Source: CAZABG01 sp964483465
Lineage (GTDB): Bacteria > Chlamydiota > Chlamydiia > Chlamydiales > Parachlamydiaceae
NCBI GenBank assembly: GCA_964483465.1
Contig: CAZABG010000014.1
Span: forward strand, 1-38,473
Direction: 5' to 3'
Length of the DNA stretch: 38,473 nt
Within the stretch, counting starts at the first letter, position 1. Each line of letters begins with the position of its first letter. Positions 8,985 to 15,807 of this stretch are shown piece by piece. The notes beneath the pieces are model-generated. The model saw nothing but the letters and a program-made list of their open reading frames with translations, was not told the DNA's origin and did no database searches. A program made the translations under genes and the position numbers.

Positions 8985-9893
8985 ATGAAAATCGCAATCA
9001 TTGGCAGAGGTCTTGCCGGCTCTTGTATAGCTACGTTATTAAGCGAGCATGAAGTGACCGTTTTTGAGGACGGAACTCCATCGGCTTCATCAATTGCTGC
9101 AGGCATGCTTCATAAATTTGTGGGCCTTGAGAATAAAAAAAATCCTCTTGCTGACGAAGCTTACGAAGAATCTGTTCGGTTTATAAAACAACATGCCCCA
9201 GAACACATTTTAGAAACACCCTTGATAAGGCTTGCGATTACTGAGGAACAAAAAGAAAAATGGTCCCGCGCAGCCAACACTTACCCTGAATTAAAATGGA
9301 TTGAAGATGCATCAACGCTTGGGCCTTATCCTAGATATCCGGCACTGCTTGTTCAAGGCGCAATAGTTGACTGCCTTGAGTATCTCAATAAACTCCGTTC
9401 AAAATTTAAGGTTTTAACAAGAAAAATCGAATCGATTGATGAACTTTCGGAATTTGATCAGGTTATTATCGCGGCAGGCCCCACACGCTTCAAAGAACAA
9501 ACTGAAATTAAGACCCATCTATTAAAAGGGCAGCTGCTTGAATTTCCTTTTTCACAGGCATTACCCTACCCCATAAATTCATCCGCTTATTTTATAAAAA
9601 GAAATGAAATGGCGGTTCTTGGCGCAACTTTTGAAAGAAATTATGAAACGGTAGACCCTGACTTTAAAGTCGCTTATAAAGAGCTAAATCCTTCCTTCGA
9701 AACCTTCTTTCCCACTTTAAAAATGGGTGAAGCAAAAGTAAAATCAGGCCTAAGAGTAACTACACCCGACCGACTTCCAATCGCAAAAAGGCTAAACGAG
9801 CGGCTCTTGGTTCTAAATGGTTTTGGCTCAAGAGGTTTGCTTTATCACGTTCATTTTTCAAATAAGCTTGTGAAAAACTTTTTGAAGTCATAA
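8985..9893 (+). CDS. FAD-dependent DAO-family oxidoreductase (MnmC C-domain/ThiO-like)
   Basis: The protein has 302 residues. The N-terminal dinucleotide-binding motif GRGLAG (7-12) follows the first beta strand, and the next strand ends in VTVFED, where the Glu should bind the FAD ribose. SSIAAGMLHKFVG (~35-47) is the typical substrate-side loop. The C-terminal signature GLRVTTPDRLPIAKR ... NGFGSRGLLYHV matches DAO proteins close to the oxidase domain of MnmC. It is shorter than typical glycine or D-amino-acid oxidases (~350-400 residues), and no methyltransferase domain is fused. The reaction is therefore probably oxidative deamination or demethylation of an amino compound, but the substrate cannot be read from sequence. 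C. trachomatis has, from memory, a comparable D-amino-acid-dehydrogenase-like gene (CT375) close to mdh. Confidence 0.88.
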   Translation: MKIAIIGRGLAGSCIATLLSEHEVTVFEDGTPSASSIAAGMLHKFVGLENKKNPLADEAYEESVRFIKQHAPEHILETPLIRLAITEEQKEKWSRAANTYPELKWIEDASTLGPYPRYPALLVQGAIVDCLEYLNKLRSKFKVLTRKIESIDELSEFDQVIIAAGPTRFKEQTEIKTHLLKGQLLEFPFSQALPYPINSSAYFIKRNEMAVLGATFERNYETVDPDFKVAYKELNPSFETFFPTLKMGEAKVKSGLRVTTPDRLPIAKRLNERLLVLNGFGSRGLLYHVHFSNKLVKNFLKS

Positions 9894-9904
9894 TGTGAAT
9901 TTTA

Positions 9905-11212
9905 ATGATTCGACCTTTGACCTGTCGTTTTAAATTCGTCTTCCTCCTTTTAATCTTCACCTGTCTTTCATTGAATAACAAATTGCTTAAACTGATTAAA
10001 GAAGCGTGCGTCTTAACGATCCCTGAAGGTGGCATCACTTTAATTCCTTTTTTAAAAATGTGGCTGATCATCCCTTTTTCCATTTTATTGATCGCCCTTT
10101 TCCGGTCGCTCAACAAGCGATATACCCTTTATTCTGTCTTCCAGATTATCTTATGCTCTTTCCTTGCTCTCTATTTAATTTTTCTCTTGCTGCTTCCTAT
10201 CAGAGAAACCATGCCGATAGTTTGGGGCGACGGGATATTGCCCGACCCTTTCGTTCTGATGCTGCATAATTGGCCCTCATCCCTTTTTTATGTCGTAGGA
10301 GACATGTGGTCGACGCTTCTCATATCGATTCTTTTTTGGAACTTAGCCGCTCTTAATTTCAAACTCGATGAAGCCAAAAATTTTTACCCTCTTTTTTCAC
10401 TCGATATTTCAGGCATTCTTGCCGGAGTTGTAGGCCTCACATTCGCGCATAGCCTTGAAACGCTTCTTGTGGCGGTCATCACAGTCAATCTCATCATCAT
10501 GGCTCTTCTTTACAAGTTTCATCAGGCGCAGCCTATTGTTCAACCGGATAATTCCCCCAGAAATGAAATTCAAAAACCTATATCTCGCAATACGGTCGCT
10601 TTTTTTCTGGGAATCATCATTTTTTCCTACGAATTTTCCGATAGCTTCCTTGATTTAATGTGGAAGTGGAAAGTGAGCGAGCTTTATCCGCATGCCGAAA
10701 AATACAGCTACTACATGAGTCAAATCGCCTTAATCATGGGGGTTCTTGGAACCCTTATATGCCTTTTTGTCGCGCGTCCGCTCGCTCGTAAAGTCAAATG
10801 GCAAACCCTTGCCCTTATAACCCCGTCACTTGTTCTTGTCTGCGCGGGACTTTTCTTTATGTCTCTTTATCTTGACCTTCCCACCGAAACGATTCTTATC
10901 TTTGGCCTTATAATGAGTGTCAGCCTGCAAATTGGAAAGTATACCTTCTTTGATAACTCAAAAGAACTTGCGCTTGTCGTCCAATCGGAAAATGACCGCA
11001 CACACGCAAAAGAATTTGCGGATGGCCTGATGACCCGCGTCGGCAAATCATCCGCCTCCTTTATGCAGCAAGCTATGTTCATATTTCTGCTTAATGTCGA
11101 AACGCTTTTCCCTTTCTATGCGGCCATATTTGTCTTCTTCGCGATTGTGCTATGGATTTACGCGACGCTTAGCTTGAATCCTCATATCGAAGAAAAGTAC
11201 GCAGTAACTTAA
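9905..11212 (+). CDS. NTT/TLC family nucleotide transporter-like membrane protein (divergent)
   Basis: This 435-residue multi-pass protein belongs to the ATP/ADP translocase family of chlamydiae, rickettsiae and plastids. An early LLKLIKEACVLT corresponds to the family's ILRDTKDTLVVT region, followed by ITLIPFLKMWLIIP. WPSSLFYVVGDMWSTLLISI (~123-142) and EAKNFYPLFSLDISGILAGV (~156-175) match the family's SLFYVxxELWGS and EAKRFYPLF signatures. Near the C-terminus, HAKEFADGLMTRVGKSSASF matches the KGKAxxDVVGSRLGKSGGSxxQ element. It is about 60-80 residues shorter than typical NTTs, and several usually conserved residues are changed (for example DMW for ELW). Specificity for ATP, other nucleotides or NAD cannot be assigned. 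It starts 11 bp after the DAO gene, so the two may be co-transcribed. Confidence 0.88.
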   Translation: MIRPLTCRFKFVFLLLIFTCLSLNNKLLKLIKEACVLTIPEGGITLIPFLKMWLIIPFSILLIALFRSLNKRYTLYSVFQIILCSFLALYLIFLLLLPIRETMPIVWGDGILPDPFVLMLHNWPSSLFYVVGDMWSTLLISILFWNLAALNFKLDEAKNFYPLFSLDISGILAGVVGLTFAHSLETLLVAVITVNLIIMALLYKFHQAQPIVQPDNSPRNEIQKPISRNTVAFFLGIIIFSYEFSDSFLDLMWKWKVSELYPHAEKYSYYMSQIALIMGVLGTLICLFVARPLARKVKWQTLALITPSLVLVCAGLFFMSLYLDLPTETILIFGLIMSVSLQIGKYTFFDNSKELALVVQSENDRTHAKEFADGLMTRVGKSSASFMQQAMFIFLLNVETLFPFYAAIFVFFAIVLWIYATLSLNPHIEEKYAVT

Positions 11213-11390
11213 GGAAGGATGAAGGCGGAAGGCGGAAGGCAGAATAGCGACAGAATGGGCGCGCTAAAAGCGCGCTTTTAATTAATGCCGTTGAAAGCTC
11301 CCACATTCCGCACAACGAGCGGCCTATCTTATCCGCTGAAAGCGGCTTTGGTCTGTTGTTATTCTGCCTTCCGCCTTCATCCTTCATCCT
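11213..11390. repeat. Palindromic MITE-like repeat element A
   Basis: The element begins immediately after the NTT-like stop codon. Its outer arms are GAAGG/GATGAAGG/GCGGAAGGCAGAA on the left and the reverse complement (TTCTGCCTTCCGCCTTCATCC) on the right. The interior holds smaller inverted repeats (GGGCGCGCT..AGCGCGC and CCGCTGAAAGCGG). It encodes no protein. Its interior is close to the reverse complement of element B at 12547-12765. It may act as a transcription terminator or RNA hairpin. Confidence 0.75.
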
Positions 11391-11393
11391 TGT

Positions 11394-11426
11394 CTTGAGT
11401 TATAGACTCTTGTTCTATAACTCAAG
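11394..11426. promoter_or_regulatory. Operator-like palindrome 1 upstream of fic
   Basis: Two perfect 13-bp arms, CTTGAGTTATAGA (11394-11406) and TCTATAACTCAAG (11414-11426), flank a 7-bp spacer. The half-site GAGTTATAGA recurs in palindrome 2. The proposed -35 hexamer falls at its centre, so a bound regulator would block RNA polymerase. Confidence 0.8.
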
Positions 11427-11438
11427 AAATGCTATATT
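11410..11438 (+). promoter_or_regulatory. Predicted fic promoter
   Basis: TTGTTC at 11410-11415 (-35) and TATATT at 11433-11438 (-10) are separated by 17 bp. The -35 sits in palindrome 1 and the -10 between the two palindromes, which suits repression by a protein bound to both. Confidence 0.55.
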
Positions 11439-11439
11439 T

Positions 11440-11470
11440 ATGAGTTATAGAAAAGAGGTCTATAACTCAT
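11440..11470. promoter_or_regulatory. Operator-like palindrome 2 overlapping the fic ribosome site and start codon
   Basis: Arms ATGAGTTATAGA (11440-11451) and TCTATAACTCAT (11459-11470) are perfect 12-bp complements around the 7-bp spacer AAAGAGG. The last two bases of the right arm are the A and T of the fic ATG. In mRNA this would form a hairpin with the AGAGG ribosome site in the loop and the start codon partly in the stem. It may work as a DNA operator, an RNA switch, or both. Confidence 0.8.
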
Positions 11471-12554
11471 GCCCTGGAACTGGGAATTACCTGAATGGCC
11501 CCAATTTAACTACCGATCTGACAAAATTGGATTAAAGGAACGGCAATTTTTACTGGGTTCAGGCAAAGCTTTTGCCGTTATAAAAAACATCAGCGAAGAC
11601 GATAGCCGACAATTTATCATCGAAATAATGAGTCTAGAAGGAGTAGAAAGCGCAAAAATCGAAGGAGAAACCCTTGACCGTTCCAGCCTTCAGTCTTCAA
11701 TAAGAAAACATTTTGGTTTAAAAGAAGACAAGAAAAAGGAATCCAAAAAAGAAGCAGGCATGGCAGCCCTGCTCTATTCCGTTTATAAGACTTTTGATAA
11801 ACCGCTTACGCATCAAATGATGCATAAATGGCATGCAGAACTATTTAAAGAGCAATCGCAAATAGAAGTTGGAAATTATAGAACCCACGACGATCCGATG
11901 CAAATCGTCTCGAATCGAAATCACAAAGTCCACTTTGAAGCTCCTCCCTCTAAACAAATTCCAAAAGAGATGAATCAGTTCATCAAATGGTTTAACTCAA
12001 ATAACACTCAATCGATATTAGAAAAAGCGGCTATCGCCCACGTCTATTTTGAAAGCATTCATCCCTATGAGGATGGGAATGGCCGTATCGGACGCTTACT
12101 TATAGAGAAAATTCTTTCACAAGGGATAGGACGGCCCACTTTAATTGCCGTCTCTCGAATTCTAGAGGCAAATAAGAATAAATATTACGAAGCTCTTGGC
12201 AAATGTAATCGAACCCTGGAGATAGCCCCTTGGGTCAACTTTTTGACTGATGCCATCCTGCAGGCGCAAAGAGAATCTATGGACTGGCTTCAATTCCTCG
12301 TTCAAAAATCCAAGCTTATGAATTCTCTGAAAGATAAATTAAATCCCCGCCAAGAAAAAGTACTGCTTCGCCTCTTTAAAGAAGGAATAACGGGGTTTAA
12401 AGGCGGACTTAGCGCTGAAAATTACATATCCATCACTAAAACGTCTCGCGCAACGGCAACAAGGGACCTTGCCGAACTCGTTAACTTGGGCGCTCTCAAA
12501 AAAACCGGCGAGCTTCGTCATACGCGCTACTGGCTGATGAAAGCAGAAGGATGA
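11469..12554 (+). CDS. fic: Fic-domain AMPylase-like protein with C-terminal winged HTH (DUF4172-Fic-HTH)
   Basis: Fic enzymes usually transfer AMP from ATP to target hydroxyl groups, and some remove it. The 361-residue protein opens MPWNWELPEWPQFNY, typical of the DUF4172 N-terminal domain. SAKIEG (61-66) fits the inhibitory [ST]xxxE[GN] motif, whose Glu would block ATP gamma-phosphate until released. The Fic core HPYEDGNGRIGR (198-209) is complete, with catalytic His198, so the enzyme should be active once de-inhibited. Residues ~300-358 form a winged helix, with TSRATATRDLAELVNLGAL as the recognition region. The start is fixed by the hairpin, with AGAGG in its loop. The HTH and the two upstream palindromes suggest autoregulation. 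The gene is bracketed by inverted repeat elements A and B, and its last codons plus stop (GAA GGA TGA) fall in element B. Confidence 0.93.
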   Translation: MPWNWELPEWPQFNYRSDKIGLKERQFLLGSGKAFAVIKNISEDDSRQFIIEIMSLEGVESAKIEGETLDRSSLQSSIRKHFGLKEDKKKESKKEAGMAALLYSVYKTFDKPLTHQMMHKWHAELFKEQSQIEVGNYRTHDDPMQIVSNRNHKVHFEAPPSKQIPKEMNQFIKWFNSNNTQSILEKAAIAHVYFESIHPYEDGNGRIGRLLIEKILSQGIGRPTLIAVSRILEANKNKYYEALGKCNRTLEIAPWVNFLTDAILQAQRESMDWLQFLVQKSKLMNSLKDKLNPRQEKVLLRLFKEGITGFKGGLSAENYISITKTSRATATRDLAELVNLGALKKTGELRHTRYWLMKAEG

Positions 12555-12765
12555 AGGCAGAAAAGCCAAGTATGAAGGCGGAAGGATGAAGGCAGAATAG
12601 AGACAGATTGTGCTGCTTTTAGCGGATAAGATAGGCCGCTCGTTGAGCGGAATGTGGCCGCTTTCAGCGGCATTAATTACAAGCGCGCTTTAAGCGCGCC
12701 CATTCTGTCGCTATTCATCCTTCCGCCTTCATCCTTCATCCTTGGCTTTTCTGTCTTCATCCTTC
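12547..12765. repeat. Palindromic MITE-like repeat element B (inverted relative to A)
   Basis: Long imperfect inverted arms of ~50 bp (GAAGGATGAAGGCAGAAAAG on the left, matched by CTTTTCTGTCTTCATCCTTC on the right) enclose a ~120-bp core. The core reads as element A's core in reverse complement, including GCGGATAAGATAGGCCGCTC and the GCGCGCTTTAAGCGCGC palindrome. It separates two convergent genes and reaches to within a few bases of the downstream gene's stop at 12768, so it may also end transcription from both sides. Confidence 0.78.
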
Positions 12766-12767
12766 AA

Positions 12768-13589
12768 TTAGTTTGCTCTTGCTTCGCGCATGGAAAGGAC
12801 GTGCGCTTCGGCGGCAAAGTTAAAGAAGAACACAACTGCAGGCGATAGAAGCGCGGTAAACGGAATCATCACGAAGAACCATTCTATTACCGTCAGGACA
12901 GGATCTGTGCAGTTAACGCAGATGGAGCCGGTTATGATCGCTGATGCGACGAGCAGCGCAACTACTACGGTAAGCGGCATCAAGGCAATGAATAGAAGTA
13001 AGAGGTTTGAAAAAACGTCTGATTGCCAGCGGCGGACAAGCGTTTGAGTTACCATATGGCGCGAGAGCCCACGGAGAGCAACAACCGGCGTTACATAAAA
13101 AAGGACAGCAAAGTTAAGGACGGAGAGAACAAGCGTCAGGAAGTTAATTAAAAAGGGGGCAAAGGCAAGCACAACGCCGAAAAATTCTCCAAGTCCCGGA
13201 ATTGACTTGAGCATCATGAATATTCCGAGCAGCATCCAGAGGATTAAGTAGAGCAAAATAACAGGAATTGAAAAGTAAGCGGCGCCAATAATCAATTCCC
13301 ACGATTTAACAAGTATTTTTTTGTAAGAAAAGGGACGGCCCTTAATTTCATCGTGATAGATGCGGATAAGGAATATTCCCGTAGAAAGCAAGATGCCCGC
13401 GCAAAGAAAGATAGGAATAAAAAACAGGCTTAAAGATACCCAATCCCCTGCGTTCGTCGCGATTCCGCGAAAGAATACGGCAAGAAGACCGCACGCAGCT
13501 AAAATTAGAAATACGAGAAATAATTTTTCACGGCTAAAGGTGTGCTTTAACGCCCTGTTAAAGCTCATTTGAATATCGTTAAGGTTCAT
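12768..13589 (-). CDS. Multi-pass inner-membrane protein, unknown function
   Basis: This 273-residue protein has about six hydrophobic segments (roughly 22-42, 52-75, 97-122, 137-165, 192-216 and 233-262) and a polar N-terminus starting MNLNDIQMSFNRAL. It has no obvious transport motif or catalytic residues. Two cysteines in SICVNC lie in a loop between the last segments. Its ATG lies 3 bp after the citrate synthase stop on the same strand, so it is probably the third gene of an mdh-citrate synthase operon. The co-transcription does not define its job. Repeat element B begins just beyond its stop. Confidence 0.85.
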   Translation of the reverse strand: MNLNDIQMSFNRALKHTFSREKLFLVFLILAACGLLAVFFRGIATNAGDWVSLSLFFIPIFLCAGILLSTGIFLIRIYHDEIKGRPFSYKKILVKSWELIIGAAYFSIPVILLYLILWMLLGIFMMLKSIPGLGEFFGVVLAFAPFLINFLTLVLSVLNFAVLFYVTPVVALRGLSRHMVTQTLVRRWQSDVFSNLLLLFIALMPLTVVVALLVASAIITGSICVNCTDPVLTVIEWFFVMIPFTALLSPAVVFFFNFAAEAHVLSMREARAN

Positions 13590-13592
13590 CTT

Positions 13593-14750
13593 TCAAGCTC
13601 GAGGTTTATAAATGTATTTTGGTCGAACTATGGGAGTTCCCTTACCATCGCGCGCATAAATGCGCTCATCGACAATCTGGATAGCAATCCCAACCACTCG
13701 AGCCATTCCGAATATCACCGTAAAATATTCAGGATAATTAAAACCTGCGGCAGCAAGCACCGGTCCTGAAATAGCATCTACGTTAGGGTAAGGATCTGAT
13801 ATCTTTGGATTCTCCTTTAACACTTTCGACCCTTCCGATCTTAGCAAGTTTGCCATTTTTACAAGGGGATTATTTGGAAAACGCTTTAAAGAAACATCAT
13901 AAAAAACCTGCGCTCGCGGATCTTCAACACGAAGAACCGCATGGCCAAATCCAAAAATCAGCTCATTATTGGCAATTTTTTTACGAAGATATTCTTCTAG
14001 CCTTTCTGCGGATACGTCTGATCCAATATCTTTGATGATAGCTTCCAAAAACTCCAGGCTATCCTGATTAGCTCGGCCATGGCGAGGGCCCGCAAGGGCA
14101 TTCATCGCGCCAGAAATCGAGCCATACATGTCTTCAAGACCAGACGCAATCGCTTTGCCAACAAAAGTTGAGAGATTTCCCCCACCGTGGTCATAGTGAA
14201 GAATATTAAATAGCTTAAAAATTTCAGTTAAGACAGGCGCATTTTTATTGGGAACATTCAGCATCGCGACAAAATTCTCGATATAACCAAGCTCAGGTTT
14301 TGACGGAGGAGTTTTGCCCCATCCGGCATGGTGATTGATTACGACTGCGACAATCTCAGGAATTTTGGCTATTAGGTTGTTCGCGTCTTTTTTGTAATCG
14401 TCTGTTCCCTCTTCCATTCCAACAATAAGAATCGCCGCTGAAAATAAGGCCATAGGATGGCCGTGCCTTGGAAGACGTTCAATCGCCTCGATGGTTTCCT
14501 TTTTTAATTTCGCGTTCTGCCTCAGCTCTTTTTTAAATAGATCAAGCTCTTCTTGGCTTGGCTCTTTCCCTTTATAGAGAAGATAAATAACTTCTTCAGG
14601 CTCTTTATGGATTAACTCTTCTACTTTTTTGACACCATAAAAAAGTCCTTTTTGGGCATCAACCGTTGAAGTTGAGCAATAACCAATCGGATATCCGCGC
14701 AGCCCGGTATCTAACTGATCGGTTGTAATCTCAAAAAGCTTTTCACTCAT
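13593..14750 (-). CDS. gltA: Citrate synthase, eukaryote/mitochondrial-type
   Basis: It condenses oxaloacetate and acetyl-CoA to citrate. The catalytic residues are visible: His224 in AGPRHGRANQ, His270 in GFGHAVLR and Asp325 in YPNVDAISG. Several stretches resemble animal mitochondrial citrate synthase, as I remember it, more than E. coli GltA. These are DHGGGNLS (~188-195, mitochondrial DHEGGNVS), GxGHAVLRxxDPR (where most bacterial enzymes have GFGHRVYK), PNVDAxSG, and a C-terminus ending IVRPKYIYKPRA. At 385 residues it lacks a mitochondrial presequence. Its ATG overlaps the mdh stop (ATGA), so the two TCA enzymes are translationally coupled. Eukaryote-like citrate synthases are known in a few other bacteria, such as Geobacter. 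Confidence 0.95.
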   Translation of the reverse strand: MSEKLFEITTDQLDTGLRGYPIGYCSTSTVDAQKGLFYGVKKVEELIHKEPEEVIYLLYKGKEPSQEELDLFKKELRQNAKLKKETIEAIERLPRHGHPMALFSAAILIVGMEEGTDDYKKDANNLIAKIPEIVAVVINHHAGWGKTPPSKPELGYIENFVAMLNVPNKNAPVLTEIFKLFNILHYDHGGGNLSTFVGKAIASGLEDMYGSISGAMNALAGPRHGRANQDSLEFLEAIIKDIGSDVSAERLEEYLRKKIANNELIFGFGHAVLRVEDPRAQVFYDVSLKRFPNNPLVKMANLLRSEGSKVLKENPKISDPYPNVDAISGPVLAAAGFNYPEYFTVIFGMARVVGIAIQIVDERIYARDGKGTPIVRPKYIYKPRA

Positions 14751-15742
14751 ATTAACCTCGCAAAATCACGCACTTGATCCCTTTCCTCGATTAATTCACG
14801 CTGGGTTTCGGCCAATTTTTTGAGCAGCCATCCATCTAGTTCTAGTCCTTTAACATATTCCCAGCTTCCATCCCCTTTTGATTTTAGAGGAAAGGAGAAA
14901 ATTAAATTGGTGTCTATTTCATAAGGGTTTAATTCGCTCCAAACCCCAAGCGAAAACCACTGCCCTTCTGGAGTCGGAGTATAAAGGGAGCGGATGGTAT
15001 CTATAATCGCGCTTGCAGCAGATGCCGCGCTAGATTTCCCTCTTGCGGCGATTATTTCAGCCCCCCTTTTTTGAACCGTCGATACGAACGTGTTTTGAAG
15101 CCAGTTTAGGTCGGGTATAACCTCTGCCGCAGGACGGCCTTTAATTTTTGCATGCTGATAATCGGGCACTTGCGTCGATGAATGATTCCCCCAAATAGTT
15201 ACCTGCGTTACATCTGTAACAGGAACATTTGCTTTTTGAGCTAGTTGGAAAGTGGCTCGGTTTTGATCAAGCCGCGTCATTGCATAAAAGTTATTTCTCG
15301 AGATATTAGGCGCGTTTTCAAGCGTGATCAATGCGTTTGTGTTGCAGGGGTTGCCGACTACAAGAGTGCGAACATTTTTATTTGCGACAGAATTCAACGC
15401 CTTTCCTTGTTCAACAAAGATTTTCGCGTTTTCATTTAAAAGATCGGCTCTTTCCATTCCCGGCCCGCGAGGTTTAGCTCCTACGAGAATCGCAATATCC
15501 GCTCCTTCAAATACTTTAAAGGGATCAGTGCCGATCGTGATTTTTGTTAAGAGAGGAAATGCGCAGTCATCCAACTCCATTTTTACCCCTTGAAGGGCAT
15601 TAAAGGCTTCAGGCAACTCTAAAATGGCAAGTTCAATAGGCTGATTTTTTCCAAACAGCTCTCCGTTTGCGATTCGAAAAAGCAAATTATAAGCAATTTG
15701 CCCCGCTCCTCCTGTAACCACCACTTTTTTACTAGAGCTCAT
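14747..15742 (-). CDS. mdh: Malate dehydrogenase, NAD-dependent (cytosolic-type family)
   Basis: It interconverts malate and oxaloacetate and would feed oxaloacetate to the citrate synthase encoded directly downstream. The 331-residue length is normal. GGAGQIAYNL (11-20) is the Rossmann glycine loop of the GAAGQI subtype. Substrate-binding arginines lie in AKPRGPGMERADLL (Arg92 and Arg98), NPCNTNA starts at Asn131, and TRLDQNRA (156-163) has the third Arg and the catalytic Asp159. The proton-relay His187 is in IWGNHSS. GAGAGGG about 6 nt before the ATG is a strong ribosome site. From memory, chlamydial mdhC belongs to this subtype. Confidence 0.96.
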   Translation of the reverse strand: MSSSKKVVVTGGAGQIAYNLLFRIANGELFGKNQPIELAILELPEAFNALQGVKMELDDCAFPLLTKITIGTDPFKVFEGADIAILVGAKPRGPGMERADLLNENAKIFVEQGKALNSVANKNVRTLVVGNPCNTNALITLENAPNISRNNFYAMTRLDQNRATFQLAQKANVPVTDVTQVTIWGNHSSTQVPDYQHAKIKGRPAAEVIPDLNWLQNTFVSTVQKRGAEIIAARGKSSAASAASAIIDTIRSLYTPTPEGQWFSLGVWSELNPYEIDTNLIFSFPLKSKGDGSWEYVKGLELDGWLLKKLAETQRELIEERDQVRDFARLI

Positions 15743-15764
15743 AGCAACCCTCTCTCAAATTTTT

Positions 15765-15770
15765 ATTATA
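15765..15770 (-). promoter_or_regulatory. Possible -10 box upstream of mdh
   Basis: On the minus strand TATAAT lies about 23 bp before the mdh ATG, just upstream of a good ribosome site. No clear -35 is visible at 16-18 bp, so this is weak. The mdh operon could also be read through from the gene at 15808-16842. Confidence 0.35.
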
Positions 15771-15807
15771 TACTATTTGGTTTTAGGAATTTAGGAAATG
15801 GCGAGCG

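Noticed and set aside
11213..12765. Reading the Fic gene plus palindromes as a two-gene toxin-antitoxin module
   Set aside because: No separate antitoxin gene is present; the inhibitory SAKIEG motif is inside the Fic protein itself.
12654..12848. A 64-codon plus-strand frame across element B
   Set aside because: It runs through the palindromic repeat and into the antisense of the membrane protein gene; its sequence only reflects the repeat.
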